In this document: positions 1 through 8,540 of the stretch, one piece after another
Numbering within the stretch: the stretch's first letter is position 1
How the letters are laid out: every line of letters begins with the position of its first letter
Origin: JBKPCD01 sp046727175
GTDB lineage: Bacteria; Acidobacteriota; Vicinamibacteria; Vicinamibacterales; 2-12-FULL-66-21
Length of the DNA: 64,000 nt
NCBI GenBank assembly: GCA_046727175.1
Contig: JBKPCD010000003.1
Coordinates: 1-64,000, forward strand
Direction of reading: 5' to 3'
Notes under the pieces: model-generated
What the model was told of the DNA's origin: nothing
Seen by the model: only the letters and a program-made list of their open reading frames with translations
The model's database searches: none
Program-made: the position numbers and the translations under genes

Positions 1-101
1 TACCGCGCCCGGTGCCTAGCGTCACCAGATTCATGTCGTGCGATTCCGCTCGCGTCCGGCAATTCGCGCCACCTCGCACCAGTCACGAGGCTCGACACGA
101 C

Positions 102-138
102 GCACCCGCACGAGGCACGAGGCACCAGGCACGGCACG
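102..138. repeat. Heptamer array, unit GCACGAG/GCACCAG
   Basis: Three clean 7-nt units (two GCACGAG, one GCACCAG) at 108-128 are flanked by shorter GCAC-containing units. A weak inverted counterpart (GGTGCCTAG) lies at about 11-19, so the 1-140 region may be a degraded palindromic array. The rest of the first 173 bases shows no gene. Confidence 0.6.
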
Positions 139-173
139 TTCACACTGATTCACGATAGTATTGCAAAGATCAC

Positions 174-1415
174 GTGACCGGCTTCCATCGTCTCGACGGC
201 ACGCTGACGTGCGACGGCGTGCCGCTTTCAGCAATTGCTGCCGCCGAGGGCACTCCTCTCTACGTCTACAGCGCCGCGCTCATCGTCAGCCGCTATCGCG
301 CCGCCGACGAGGCGTTTGCAGGATATCCGCATGCGATGCACTACGCGTTGAAGGCCAATTCGACGCTCGCCATCGCGCGGCTGCTGCGCAGCCTCGGAAG
401 CGGAGCCGACGCCAACTCGGGCGGCGAAATCGATGTCGCGCTGAGGGCCGGCTTCATCCCGCCGGAAATCGTCTTCACCGGCGTCGGGAAGACGCGCGCC
501 GAACTGGAACAGGCGATCGATCTCGGCGTCAAGACGATCAATGCCGAATCGGGCGGCGAGCTGGAGCGGATCGACGAAATCGCGCGCGCGCGCCAAACGA
601 AGGTCAACGTGGCGCTCCGGATCAACCTCGATATCGATGCGCAGAGCCATCGTCATATCTCGACCGGACTCAATACGAACAAGTTCGGGATCGCGCTCAG
701 CGACGCGCGCGATATTTGCAGGCGGACTGCCGAGCGCCCCGGGATCGAGATCGTCGGCCTCCACGTCCACCTCGGTTCGCAAATCACGAATCTCCAACCG
801 CTGCAGGATGCCGCAACGGCTCTCGTCTCTCTTGCGAGGGAATTGCGACACGACGGCATCGCCATCGAGCACCTCGATTTGGGCGGTGGTCTCGGAATCT
901 CCTATGACGGGTCTGCGGTGCCCACCGTGAAGGACTATGCGACTGCCTTGCTGCCCATCGTGAGAGATAGCGGGTTGCCGATTGTCCTCGAGCCGGGCCG
1001 CAATATCGTGGGTCCGGCCGGAGCTCTGCTCGCCTCGGTCGTCGACGTGAAGGCGCGTCCCGATGGCAAGTCGTTCGTCATCCTCGACGCAGGTATGACG
1101 GAGCTGATTCGGCCGATGTTGTACGAGGCATACCATCGGATCGAGCCGGTCGCGCCGAACGATGCACCGGAGATCGTGTGCGACATCGTCGGTCCGCTCT
1201 GCGAAAGCAGCGATACACTCGGCCGCGATCGACGTGTGCCCGCGCCGAAGGTCGGCGATCTCGTGGCCGTGCTCGATGTCGGTGCGTACGGATCGGTGAT
1301 GGCGTCGAACTACAATCGACGAACGATGCCCGCCGAAGTGCTGGTCGAGAACGGGACGTACACGGTGATACGGAGACGGCAGACGATCGATGACCTCGTC
1401 GCGCTGGAGAACTGA
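174..1415 (+). CDS. lysA: Diaminopimelate decarboxylase LysA
   Basis: Pyridoxal-phosphate enzyme that decarboxylates meso-diaminopimelate to L-lysine, the last step of lysine synthesis, in the cytoplasm. The 413-residue product has the normal family length. The N-terminal alanine-racemase-type barrel carries the PLP lysine in YALKAN (K60), HVHLGSQ and a glycine-rich phosphate-binding segment (LDLGGGLG), then EPGR. The C-terminal domain has the conserved GPLCESSD cysteine motif and GAYGSVMASNYN. The chosen start is GTG at 174, which gives a normal N terminus. tmk follows after 105 bases that hold an inverted heptamer array. Function is confident. Confidence 0.96.
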   Translation: MTGFHRLDGTLTCDGVPLSAIAAAEGTPLYVYSAALIVSRYRAADEAFAGYPHAMHYALKANSTLAIARLLRSLGSGADANSGGEIDVALRAGFIPPEIVFTGVGKTRAELEQAIDLGVKTINAESGGELERIDEIARARQTKVNVALRINLDIDAQSHRHISTGLNTNKFGIALSDARDICRRTAERPGIEIVGLHVHLGSQITNLQPLQDAATALVSLARELRHDGIAIEHLDLGGGLGISYDGSAVPTVKDYATALLPIVRDSGLPIVLEPGRNIVGPAGALLASVVDVKARPDGKSFVILDAGMTELIRPMLYEAYHRIEPVAPNDAPEIVCDIVGPLCESSDTLGRDRRVPAPKVGDLVAVLDVGAYGSVMASNYNRRTMPAEVLVENGTYTVIRRRQTIDDLVALEN

Positions 1416-1430
1416 CGATGACAGGTGTCA

Positions 1431-1500
1431 GAAGTTAGCAGCTGGAAGTTAGAGTGAATGTGATCGCGATCGCTCTAGCTTCCAACTTCTAGCTTGTGAC
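1431..1500. repeat. Inverted heptamer-array element (GAAGTTA/GAAGCTA family)
   Basis: The left arm at 1431-1453 repeats GAAGTTA-like units with period 7. The right arm at 1473-1500 carries the same family inverted (CTCTAGC, TTCCAAC and so on). A short palindrome, TGATCGCGATCG, lies between. The element fills the lysA-tmk gap. The same unit occurs again at 60807-60831. Confidence 0.8.
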
Positions 1501-1520
1501 GCCATGCCTCTGTTTCAACG

Positions 1521-2120
1521 ATGAGTTTACGCGGCCTTCTCGTCGCCTTCGAGGGTCTCGACCAGAGCGGCAAACAGACGCAGGCGGAGCTGCTGCGAGT
1601 TCACCTGCTCGCGCAGGATTCGCCGTGCGAGTTGCTGTCGTTCCCCGATTACTCGACTCTCATCGGCAGCGAGATCTCGCGCGCGCTGCACGGCGAGCGC
1701 GAATATGCGCCCGACGTGATGCAGTTGCTGTACGTGGCGAATCGCTACGAGTGGAGGCCGCAGATCGAGGACTGGCTCCGCGCTGGTGTGGCGGTCATCT
1801 GCGATCGGTACCTCGCGTCGAGCATCGCGTACGGGGAGGCGCACGGACTGGATCCGGCGTGGCTCGCGGACATCCAGCGGTTCTTGCCGTCGCCGGACCT
1901 GACGGTGTTGCTCGACGTCGCGCCGGAGACCGCCGCCGGGCGCAAAGCGGCGGGACGCGATCGTTACGAGCGCGACCTGGCCCTGCTCTCCCGCGTCCGG
2001 GCGAGCTATCGTCGGCAGGCGTCATCCACGACCTGGCTCCAGGTCGACGGTGAACGTTCGAAGTCTGACGTGGCGTCGGACGTCATCCGCGCGATCGAGA
2101 CACGACGCGCGCTGCGGTAA
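1521..2120 (+). CDS. tmk: Thymidylate kinase
   Basis: Phosphorylates dTMP to dTDP with ATP in dTTP synthesis. The 199-residue protein starts with a P-loop (FEGLDQSGKQTQ, residues 10-21) and has the DRY motif followed by SSIAYGEAHGL near residue 95, which positions the nucleotide base and substrate. An arginine-rich LID segment (AAGRKAAGRDRYERD) follows. Length is typical. The ATG start follows the heptamer element after lysA. Its last 38 bases overlap the convergent comF-like gene on the other strand. Confidence 0.93.
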   Translation: MSLRGLLVAFEGLDQSGKQTQAELLRVHLLAQDSPCELLSFPDYSTLIGSEISRALHGEREYAPDVMQLLYVANRYEWRPQIEDWLRAGVAVICDRYLASSIAYGEAHGLDPAWLADIQRFLPSPDLTVLLDVAPETAAGRKAAGRDRYERDLALLSRVRASYRRQASSTTWLQVDGERSKSDVASDVIRAIETRRALR

Positions 2121-2856
2121 TCGCGCGCACTTCCCGCGCGCCAGCGTCCCGCAGGACGCGAGCACAGGATTCCAGCGTCGCTCCCGTCGTGCACACGTCG
2201 TCTACCAGCACCACGCAGAGATTGCGGACGCTCGCGCGCCCTACGGATACGAACGCGTTCCGCACGTTCGCGTGCCGACGTCCGGCCGGAAGGTCGGTCT
2301 GCGATGGCGTCGCCCGGATGCGTTTCACGGCGTGCCGCAGCGGCAGCCCGAGGTGGCGGGCGATCTCCTCTGCTTGATTGAACCCGCGTGCTCGTCGACG
2401 GCTTCGATGGAGTGGCACCGGGACCACGACGTCCGCGCCATCGAATATGTCCTGGTTCTGCTTGCGCATTCGGGCGGCGAGAGGCCGTGAAAGCGTACGT
2501 CGTCGATCGTACTTCAGCGCGTGGACGATCGAGCGCAGAGCGCCGTCGTACGCGCCAATTGCTCGACTGATCGAGATGTGCGACGGTCGCCGGCGGCAAC
2601 GCGGACACGTGCTTTCCGCGAGGCTGATTGTGCGCCAGGTCGGGAGCGGGTCGCCGCACTGCACGCAGAGCGGGGGCGTGAAGTGGACGATTGACTCCCA
2701 GCACCTCGCGCACACCGGGCCTCGCGTCGGCTCGTCGAGCGACACCTCACAGCTCGCGCAGCGCGACGCAAGCAGGATCGAAAGTACGCCGTCGACCGCG
2801 GCTCTAAGCGCGCTGCGTGGCGAATCATGAATGGTGAATTGTGAGTTGAGTAGCAT
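2083..2856 (-). CDS. comF: ComF-family phosphoribosyltransferase-like protein
   Basis: ComF/GntX-family protein: an N-terminal zinc-binding region with CxxC pairs (CASC, CARC, CVQC, CPRC) followed by a phosphoribosyltransferase fold with the PRPP-binding loop VVLVDDVCTTGATL. Family members are linked to DNA uptake or to unknown roles; the substrate is not known. The first about 12 residues (LNSQFTIHDSPR) are encoded by a heptamer repeat that also forms the upstream spacer, and I see no better downstream start, so the N terminus has either been extended by the repeat or is mis-set. It is the last gene of the minus-strand obgE-nadD-rsfS cluster and overlaps tmk convergently. Confidence 0.85.
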   Translation of the reverse strand: MLLNSQFTIHDSPRSALRAAVDGVLSILLASRCASCEVSLDEPTRGPVCARCWESIVHFTPPLCVQCGDPLPTWRTISLAESTCPRCRRRPSHISISRAIGAYDGALRSIVHALKYDRRRTLSRPLAARMRKQNQDIFDGADVVVPVPLHRSRRRARGFNQAEEIARHLGLPLRHAVKRIRATPSQTDLPAGRRHANVRNAFVSVGRASVRNLCVVLVDDVCTTGATLESCARVLRDAGAREVRAITAARVVSRSRG

Positions 2857-2989
2857 CGAAGTTCCGGTCGAAAACCGGACGACTCGCGGCTTCGTGGATC
2901 GCTACAACAGTGGAGAACGGAGGCCGAAATAGTCCGGACGAGCGCAGCAGCCAGGTGCCCCTCAATTCACAATTCAGAATTCGCATCTC
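2822..2989. repeat. Inverted heptamer-array element (AATTCAC family)
   Basis: Four 7-nt units of the GAATNNT type occupy 2822-2849, and four units of the inverse NNNATTC type occupy 2962-2989, separated by 112 bases. The left arm contains the first codons of the comF-like gene and the right arm reaches into the stop codon of rsfS. A small hairpin (TCCGGT/ACCGGA, 2863-2879) sits between the arms. No other feature is seen in this spacer. Confidence 0.8.
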
Positions 2990-3392
2990 ACAGTTTCGGC
3001 TTTGACGGCTCCTCGTTGACGTCGATCCGTTCGGCGTTCCCCCAGAGCCGCTCGAGCGAATAGAACTGGCGCGTCTGTGGAACGAAGACGTGGACGATGA
3101 AGTTGAAGAAGTCCATCAGGATCCATTCGGCGCGGTCGTAGCCTTCGATGTGCGAGGGCCGTACCTTGACGGCGCGAAGCGCTTCCTCGACGGCGTCCGC
3201 AATGGCCCTGACTTGTCGCGGATGCTGTCCCGAACAGAGCACAAAGTAATCGGTGAACGCCGGCGTCTGACGAAGATCGAGGACGAGGACGTCGGTCGCC
3301 TTCTTGTCGAGTGCCGCCTGGACCGCCCTCGCGACCTCTCCGGTCAATCGCTTTCTGCTCGAGCTGCTGCGCCCTCGTTCAGTCGTGGCCAT
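2988..3392 (-). CDS. rsfS: Ribosomal silencing factor RsfS
   Basis: Binds ribosomal protein L14 on the 50S subunit and blocks subunit joining when nutrients are low. The 134-residue protein has the family pattern: KKATDVLVLDLR, FTDYFVLCSGQHPRQVRAIAD, then the signature EGYDRAEWILMDFFNFIVHVF and a C-terminal FYSLERLWGNA. A basic N-terminal tail of about 15 residues precedes the fold. The gene overlaps the 3 prime end of nadD by 14 bases, the usual nadD-rsfS pairing. Confidence 0.94.
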   Translation of the reverse strand: MATTERGRSSSSRKRLTGEVARAVQAALDKKATDVLVLDLRQTPAFTDYFVLCSGQHPRQVRAIADAVEEALRAVKVRPSHIEGYDRAEWILMDFFNFIVHVFVPQTRQFYSLERLWGNAERIDVNEEPSKPKL

Positions 3393-4119
3393 GCAAGTGA
3401 TCTGCCGTGCTCTGGAGGATAGTGGACATGCCGACCGAATAGAGACCGTGCTGGCGGATGTGTTTCTCGACGGCCGCAGGCACCAGACCCTGGATTGTTT
3501 CTCCCGACTCGAGGCGCCGACGGATTTGAGTTGAGGACACGTCCGGAGTTGCGGAATCCACGAGGAAAACCCAGAGGCGCGCCTCGTCGCGACCTGCGCG
3601 CGCCGGAATCATTCGATCGGCGAGCCGGGGCAGCGCAGCGGGCAATGCCGCCGATGCAAAGCCGGGGCGTGAGACGACTACGAAGTTCGAGAGATCCAGT
3701 ACCTCAGGATAGCGACTCCAGGTGGCGATTTCCGCAAACGCATCCGCTCCGGTGATGAAGAAAATCTGCGATGCTCTCAGTCCGGTCGCCAGCAGCCGGT
3801 CGAGTGTATTCGCGGTGTACGACGGCCCAGGCGCCGACAGTTCGACGTCGCTTGCCTCGAGACCGTCGATACCGTTGACGGCCAATGCCGTCATTGCAAA
3901 CCGATGGTAGGGTGACGCAACCGGAATCTGACGCTTATGCGGCGGCACGTGGGAAGGGACGATCAGAACTCGGTCCAGCGCGAGCGCTCTGCATGCCGCG
4001 AGTGCGGTTTCCACGTGGCCAACGTGCACGGGATCCAGCGTACCGCCGAGAATACCAACGCGCGGGCCGAGGTCCCCGCCGCGCGTCTGGTGCGCGGATG
4101 GGTATGGGGGCGCGCTCAT
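3379..4119 (-). CDS. nadD: Nicotinate-nucleotide adenylyltransferase
   Basis: Transfers AMP from ATP to nicotinate mononucleotide in NAD synthesis. The nucleotidyltransferase fold shows GILGGTLDPVHVGHV (the HxGH-type motif) and the C-terminal DVSSTQIRRRLESG (ISSTxIR motif). The ATG at 4119 is chosen because it overlaps the obgE stop codon as ATGA; a longer frame opens at 4164 inside obgE but adds only non-conserved residues. This start gives 246 residues, slightly long because of a 19-residue leader before GPRVGILGG. Confidence 0.93.
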   Translation of the reverse strand: MSAPPYPSAHQTRGGDLGPRVGILGGTLDPVHVGHVETALAACRALALDRVLIVPSHVPPHKRQIPVASPYHRFAMTALAVNGIDGLEASDVELSAPGPSYTANTLDRLLATGLRASQIFFITGADAFAEIATWSRYPEVLDLSNFVVVSRPGFASAALPAALPRLADRMIPARAGRDEARLWVFLVDSATPDVSSTQIRRRLESGETIQGLVPAAVEKHIRQHGLYSVGMSTILQSTADHLHGHD

Positions 4120-5162
4120 TCGCCGTTCACGTTCATCCGGGGCCTCACCGCCACCTCGCGCCAAATCGCTTCGAGCAACCGGTCGACACCCTCGCCAGTT
4201 GCCGCTGAAACAGGGTAGAGCGGAACGCCGAGCCCGTGCAAATGATCTCGCAGCCGATCAAGCCTTGCCGGATCGTCGAGCACATCGACCTTGTTCGCGG
4301 CGGCGACCATCGGTTTGTCGGCGAGTCGCTCGCCGGCGGCATCGCGGCCGGGGAACAGCTCGAGCTCGCGTGCGATCACGTCGAAATCGTCGACCGGATC
4401 GCGTCCGGTCGCCGGCGACACGTCCACCACGTGCACGAGCACTTTCGTCCGCTCGAGATGGCTCAGAAAGCGATGCCCGAGACCGTGCCCGCTGTGCGCC
4501 CCCTCGATGAGTCCAGGAACGTCCGCGACGACGAACGTGCGATCGTCGGAGAGGCTCACGACTCCGAGATTCGGCGTCAGCGTCGTGAACGGGTAATCGG
4601 CAATCTTCGGCCGCGCTGCGGAGACGCGCGAGATCAGCGTGGACTTGCCCGCGTTCGGGAACCCGACGAGGCCGACGTCTGCGAGCAGCTTCAGGTGCAG
4701 GCGCAGATCCTTCTCGTCGCCAGGGAGCCCGGGCTCGGCACGCCGTGGTGCCCGATTCGTCGATGTGGCGAACTGCGCGTTCCCTCGACCGCCGAGTCCC
4801 CCTTTCGCGACGAGCACGCGTTGGCCGTCTTCCGTCAGATCCGCAATCTGCTGGAGGTCGCCATCGATGCGCTCGTACACCGTGGTGCCCGCAGGTACTT
4901 CGAGCACGATGTCTGCGCCGTTCCGGCCCTTGCGGTTGGAGCCTTCGCCGTGCCCGCCGCGCTCGGCGGCAAAAGATTTCTGGAACCGGAAATTGAGGAG
5001 CGTGTTGAGATTGGCGCTCGCAACGAGGAAGACCGAGCCCCCATGTCCACCGTCGCCGCCGTTCGGGCCTCCGCGCGGAACGAATTTCTCGCGTCGAAAG
5101 CTCACGCATCCACGTCCGCCGTGGCCGGCCGCAACGTGGATGTCTACTTCGTCGACGAACAT
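4116..5162 (-). CDS. obgE: GTPase ObgE/CgtA
   Basis: Ribosome-associated GTPase for 50S assembly and stress control. The 348-residue protein has the glycine-rich Obg fold (residues 1-155, for example GGPNGGDGGHGG) and then a G domain: G1 GFPNAGKST, switch I PFTTLTPNLGVV, G3 DVPGLIEGA, G4 NKVD. It lacks a long OCT domain. It sits in the order rplU-rpmA-obgE conserved in most bacteria, 60 bases after rpmA, and overlaps nadD by four bases. Confidence 0.97.
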   Translation of the reverse strand: MFVDEVDIHVAAGHGGRGCVSFRREKFVPRGGPNGGDGGHGGSVFLVASANLNTLLNFRFQKSFAAERGGHGEGSNRKGRNGADIVLEVPAGTTVYERIDGDLQQIADLTEDGQRVLVAKGGLGGRGNAQFATSTNRAPRRAEPGLPGDEKDLRLHLKLLADVGLVGFPNAGKSTLISRVSAARPKIADYPFTTLTPNLGVVSLSDDRTFVVADVPGLIEGAHSGHGLGHRFLSHLERTKVLVHVVDVSPATGRDPVDDFDVIARELELFPGRDAAGERLADKPMVAAANKVDVLDDPARLDRLRDHLHGLGVPLYPVSAATGEGVDRLLEAIWREVAVRPRMNVNGE

Positions 5163-5222
5163 GCAAAGCGGAGCGCGGAGCTTCAGGTCCGCGCCATCGC
5201 GTGACGCGGCGCTGGCTCGGCG

Positions 5223-5480
5223 CTACGACACCGGATGGACGCTGATCACACGCCCTTTCGCGCCGTGGTCTTCGAACTTCACGCGGCCGCCGATCTTCGC
5301 GAACAGCGTGTCGTCCTTACCCAGCCCGACGTTCAGGCCAGGACGAAAGCGACGCCCGCGCTGCCTCACGAGGATGGAGCCGCCGGTGACGATGTTTCCG
5401 TCGAAGCGTTTCACGCCGAGACGCTGCGAGTTGCTGTCGCGGCCGTTGCGAGAACTTCCCTGCCCTTTTTTATGCGCCAT
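5223..5480 (-). CDS. rpmA: 50S ribosomal protein L27
   Basis: Small 85-residue protein of the large subunit whose N terminus reaches the peptidyl-transferase centre. It starts MAHKKGQGSSRNGRDSNSQR, with the standard glycine/lysine tail and no N-terminal extension of the kind cleaved in Firmicutes. It follows rplU by 12 bases and is almost certainly cotranscribed. Confidence 0.98.
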   Translation of the reverse strand: MAHKKGQGSSRNGRDSNSQRLGVKRFDGNIVTGGSILVRQRGRRFRPGLNVGLGKDDTLFAKIGGRVKFEDHGAKGRVISVHPVS

Positions 5481-5492
5481 GAGTGAAACCCC

Positions 5493-5807
5493 TCAGGCGA
5501 GGATTTCCTTGATCCGAATCCTCGTGTACGTGCTGCGGTGTCCCTTCGTTCTCCGCATCCCCTTACGACGCTTTTTCTTGAAGATGCGAATCTTCGGGCC
5601 TCGCGATTCGCCGTCCACGATGCCGACGACGCGGGCGTTGGCGACGAAAGGTGAGCCCGCGAGCACCTCGCCGCCGTCCTTCTCGAGCAGCAGCACGCGG
5701 TCGATGCTGACTTCCTGACCTGCTTCGACGTTCACGTGATCGACGGTGACCACGGCGCCTGGCGTCACCTTGATTTGCCGGCCGCCGCTTTGAATGATTG
5801 CGAACAT
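5493..5807 (-). CDS. rplU: 50S ribosomal protein L21
   Basis: Large-subunit protein that binds 23S rRNA. The 104-residue sequence starts MFAIIQSGGRQ and has the C-terminal basic segment KIRIFKKKRRKGMRRTKGH and TRIRI. First gene of the rplU-rpmA-obgE-nadD-rsfS run. The 178 bases upstream (5808-5985) hold no gene; the best promoter match I find on the minus strand (TTGGCG, 18 bases, TAAGCT) is weak. Confidence 0.97.
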   Translation of the reverse strand: MFAIIQSGGRQIKVTPGAVVTVDHVNVEAGQEVSIDRVLLLEKDGGEVLAGSPFVANARVVGIVDGESRGPKIRIFKKKRRKGMRRTKGHRSTYTRIRIKEILA

Positions 5808-5985
5808 TGGCTCGACCCTCGGTCGTGGTGGCCGCGAAAGTCCGAAGCACGCCCTCTCGACGCGGCTTTCACGGCACCGACAAAGGTATTAGCTTACCAC
5901 GGAAGCTCTTGCACCGCCAAGGGTTGCGGCAATGAACAGGGTCGTGTGCGGCTACTGATGACGGGCAGTCGAACGAAGCCCGCAG

Positions 5986-6792
5986 TTATTTGAGAAGGAC
6001 CCGCGTGCCCTTGACTTTCTGCGTGCTCAGCGTGTTGAGGAAGCTCGGAACAAGCTTGTCCATCAACTCGAAGTACGAGGAGAGCGCCGGCGTATTCGTC
6101 TGCGCGCTGTAAAGCACGCCTTCCTGGAATTTCTCAGTGTAAAGAATGGTACCTGTCCGGCCGTCGATGAAGATGAACTTCGGCGAGAGCACGAATCCCT
6201 TGCGTTCCATGTACGTCCGCGTCGGAACGACTCGCCGACGCCCGAACTGATCGTAGATCTCGCGCTCCTGCATCACGAATCCGGCTGTCTGCTGCGGTGT
6301 GAAGAGGACGGTGCCCGTCACGATCAGCGGATTCTGATATTCCTCGCCGAGCTTTTTCCAGAACGCGACGTCCGCGAAGATCCCCTGGAGCTTCTCGAGA
6401 TCCTTCTCGTTGCGAATCCGGCTTTCCTTTTCAACCTCGGGGGCACTCTGCTGTCCGTCTGCGGCCCCGTTCAGCGGTGGCACCGGTGCGATGCGGTCCC
6501 TGTTGGCCTGCCCCGCAGCGATATTCGCGAGCGGCAGGACTTCGGCTTCGATGATGCGCAGGTTGGATTTCGAACGGAGCTGGCTGCGAAGCAGACGAAC
6601 GGTTTCGAGATTCGCATCAACGTCGTCAGTGCCGCCCCCGATGAAGCCTGCAATGAGGACTCGCTGAAACGCGGACACGTCCATCTTGGGCTGGATCGGT
6701 GTTTCGATCGGAATCTCGTAGAAACTCGTGCAGGCGGCAGTGCCGCAGATCAGCACGAAGCTAGCGATCGTGGCGGCGCTTCGCGCGGTCAT
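5986..6792 (-). CDS. Predicted lipoprotein of unknown function
   Basis: A 268-residue protein with a signal peptide ending in a lipobox (GTAAC, cysteine at about 21), so probably an outer- or inner-membrane lipoprotein facing the periplasm. The mature part has SAFQRVLIAGFIGGG early on and ends with FIDGRTGTILYTEKFQEG and LMDKLVPSFLNTLS, a layout like other envelope lipoproteins that carry a conserved GTILYTE-type strand. I do not recognise a named family. Its start overlaps the end of the upstream TPR gene by 32 bases, so the two form an operon. Confidence 0.75.
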   Translation of the reverse strand: MTARSAATIASFVLICGTAACTSFYEIPIETPIQPKMDVSAFQRVLIAGFIGGGTDDVDANLETVRLLRSQLRSKSNLRIIEAEVLPLANIAAGQANRDRIAPVPPLNGAADGQQSAPEVEKESRIRNEKDLEKLQGIFADVAFWKKLGEEYQNPLIVTGTVLFTPQQTAGFVMQEREIYDQFGRRRVVPTRTYMERKGFVLSPKFIFIDGRTGTILYTEKFQEGVLYSAQTNTPALSSYFELMDKLVPSFLNTLSTQKVKGTRVLLK

Positions 6793-7117
6793 TGATTTCT
6801 TTGAAAAGATCGTAGTTCTGCCGGATCATCAGGTTCTTCGGATCCAGCTGGAGCGCCTTCTCGTACGCCTTCCTGGCTTCCTCGAAGTTTCCCTGTTGCT
6901 CGTAGGCAATTGCCAGATTGTTCCACGCCTGCGGATACGTCGGATCGATCTGGACGGCCTTCTCCCACCGGAACGCCGCCTCCTTCCAAAGGCCACTTTG
7001 CGCGGACATGATTCCGAACTCGACCTGCTCTTTTGCCTTGGCTCGCGGATCGTCTGCGTACGCGGCGGGTACAAACGCGAACAGCGCCGCCGCCGCGATT
7101 AGAGCTCGGAAAGCCAT
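6761..7117 (-). CDS. Secreted TPR-repeat protein
   Basis: A 118-residue exported protein: signal peptide (AAAALFAFVPAAYA) and then two to three tetratricopeptide repeats (GLWKEAAFRWEKAVQIDP, AWNNLAIAYEQQGNFEEAR, AYEKALQLDPKN). TPR units mediate protein-protein contacts; the partner may be the coupled lipoprotein. A good promoter lies immediately upstream, which leaves a leader of only a few bases. Confidence 0.8.
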   Translation of the reverse strand: MAFRALIAAAALFAFVPAAYADDPRAKAKEQVEFGIMSAQSGLWKEAAFRWEKAVQIDPTYPQAWNNLAIAYEQQGNFEEARKAYEKALQLDPKNLMIRQNYDLFKEINDRAKRRHDR

Positions 7118-7129
7118 TGGTGTTCGTTA

Positions 7130-7158
7130 ACTATAGCGACCGCGGTCGACAGCCGCAA
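7130..7158 (-). promoter_or_regulatory. Sigma-70-type promoter for the TPR-lipoprotein operon
   Basis: On the minus strand, TTGCGG (7158-7153), a 17-base spacer and TATAGT (7135-7130). The expected transcription start near 7123 is only about six bases from the ATG at 7117, and no Shine-Dalgarno sequence is seen, which would make the mRNA nearly leaderless. Confidence 0.55.
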
Positions 7159-7282
7159 GCGGATTCCGTCACGAAATCAGCAAGGCACGTACCACGGCCG
7201 GGGCGCCCGATGAGTGGGACGAAACGCCGAGTTTCAGGGAGGTTTTCGTAATCCGTCGACGCAGTCCGTAATATCCGGTCGA

Positions 7283-7312
7283 TTGCGGAAGGAGACATCC
7301 GGCTCCTATAAT
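7283..7312 (+). promoter_or_regulatory. Sigma-70-type promoter for dprA
   Basis: TTGCGG (7283-7288), an 18-base spacer and a perfect TATAAT (7307-7312), about 95 bases before the dprA start. The -35 hexamer is the same as that of the divergent TPR operon. Confidence 0.5.
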
Positions 7313-7405
7313 AAGGACGAGAGGTCGGCCGTCGCGCTGCCGCTGCAGCGTGGGTCAGCCCTCCCGGCTCGCCAATTCGATCTGCCGCGGCACTGGAGGC
7401 TCAGG

Positions 7406-8476
7406 ATGGACCTGCAGACGGCCGTGGCGGCCTCCATGCTGCCCACTTTCAAGGCGCGGGCAGCCGCCGCTTTCAAGGCCAATCGCCAGCGTCCTGCTTC
7501 CGATGTCCTGGGTGCCGTTCTTGCCGAATGTGGCGTCCAGGATCGCGCAGCTTGCTCGGATGCCATAGACAAGGCTCGACGTCTGGCGGACACGTCGATC
7601 CGGAGCGGACGCGAGGTTGGAATTGAACCGATTCCGTGGTTCGATTCGCGGTATCCCGGCCTCCTCGACTGCACGAGCGACCCACCGCCGGTTCTCTGGG
7701 TGAAAGGTGATGCGGTTCTGCTCAGCCGGTCGGGAGTTGCCATTGTCGGCTCGCGCGCCGCGACGCCGTACGCGCTTGAGGTGGGCGAGCGCCTCGCTGC
7801 CGAGCTCGCTGCAGCCGGCGTGACCGTGGTAAGCGGCCTCGCTCGCGGAGTTGACTCGGCAGCTCATCGTGGCTGCCTGGCGGCCGGCGGGGAAACGATC
7901 GCCGTGTTAGGCTCTGGAGTAGACCGTGTCTATCCCGCTGAACACGAATCGCTGGCGGCAAGCATTTGCAGCCGGGGTGCGCTGGTCAGTGAGTTGGGTC
8001 CGGGTGCGCCGCCTCTCCGCGAGCACTTTCCACTGCGCAACCGCATCATCAGCGGGATCTCGCTTGCGGTTGTGATCGTCGAAGCGTCGGAGAAGAGCGG
8101 CTCCTTGATAACCGCTCGTTGCGCACTGGAGCAGGGGCGTGACGTGATGGCAGTGCCCGGAAATGTTCTGACCGGCCGAAACCGTGGCTCGCACGCCCTG
8201 CTCAAGGACGGAGCAAAGGTTGTCGAGTCTGTAGACGTTATTCTAGATGAGCTCGGCTGGTCGACGGCAGCGCGTGGCTATTCCAGTGCTAAGTCATTGG
8301 AATCTGACCCTTTACTGGCGCGAATGGAGACCGGCGAGGTTTACCGGCTGGACGAGCTCATTGGGCTGAGCGGCATCTCGGGCTCAAAGCTGTTGCCGCG
8401 TTTGATGGAATTGGAATTGCTGGGTCGTGTAGTCCGGTCCACTGACGGCGGGTTCGCACGGCTCGTATCGAAATGA
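7406..8476 (+). CDS. dprA: DNA processing protein DprA
   Basis: Binds incoming single-stranded DNA and loads RecA in transformation. The Rossmann-like DprA domain shows VAIVGSRAATPYA, VVSGLARGVDSAAHRGCL, TIAVLGSGVDRVYP, SELGPGAPPLREHFPLRNRIISG and SEKSGSLITARCALEQGRDVMAVPG. A winged-helix tail (VYRLDELIGLSGISGSKLLPRL) follows. The frame is open from 7214, but GGAGG six bases before the ATG at 7406, and a promoter at 7283-7312, support this start (356 residues). First gene of dprA-topA-trmFO-xerC. Confidence 0.93.
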   Translation: MDLQTAVAASMLPTFKARAAAAFKANRQRPASDVLGAVLAECGVQDRAACSDAIDKARRLADTSIRSGREVGIEPIPWFDSRYPGLLDCTSDPPPVLWVKGDAVLLSRSGVAIVGSRAATPYALEVGERLAAELAAAGVTVVSGLARGVDSAAHRGCLAAGGETIAVLGSGVDRVYPAEHESLAASICSRGALVSELGPGAPPLREHFPLRNRIISGISLAVVIVEASEKSGSLITARCALEQGRDVMAVPGNVLTGRNRGSHALLKDGAKVVESVDVILDELGWSTAARGYSSAKSLESDPLLARMETGEVYRLDELIGLSGISGSKLLPRLMELELLGRVVRSTDGGFARLVSK

Positions 8477-8540
8477 GAGACGCAGGAGTGGCCCCACAAA
8501 TAAGGCTGGGGGCCGGTCTGTTTCCGTAGGTTCTGGTTTT

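Noticed and set aside
102..138. CRISPR array as explanation of short repeats
   Set aside because: Units are 7 nt without unique spacers; there are no cas genes in the window.
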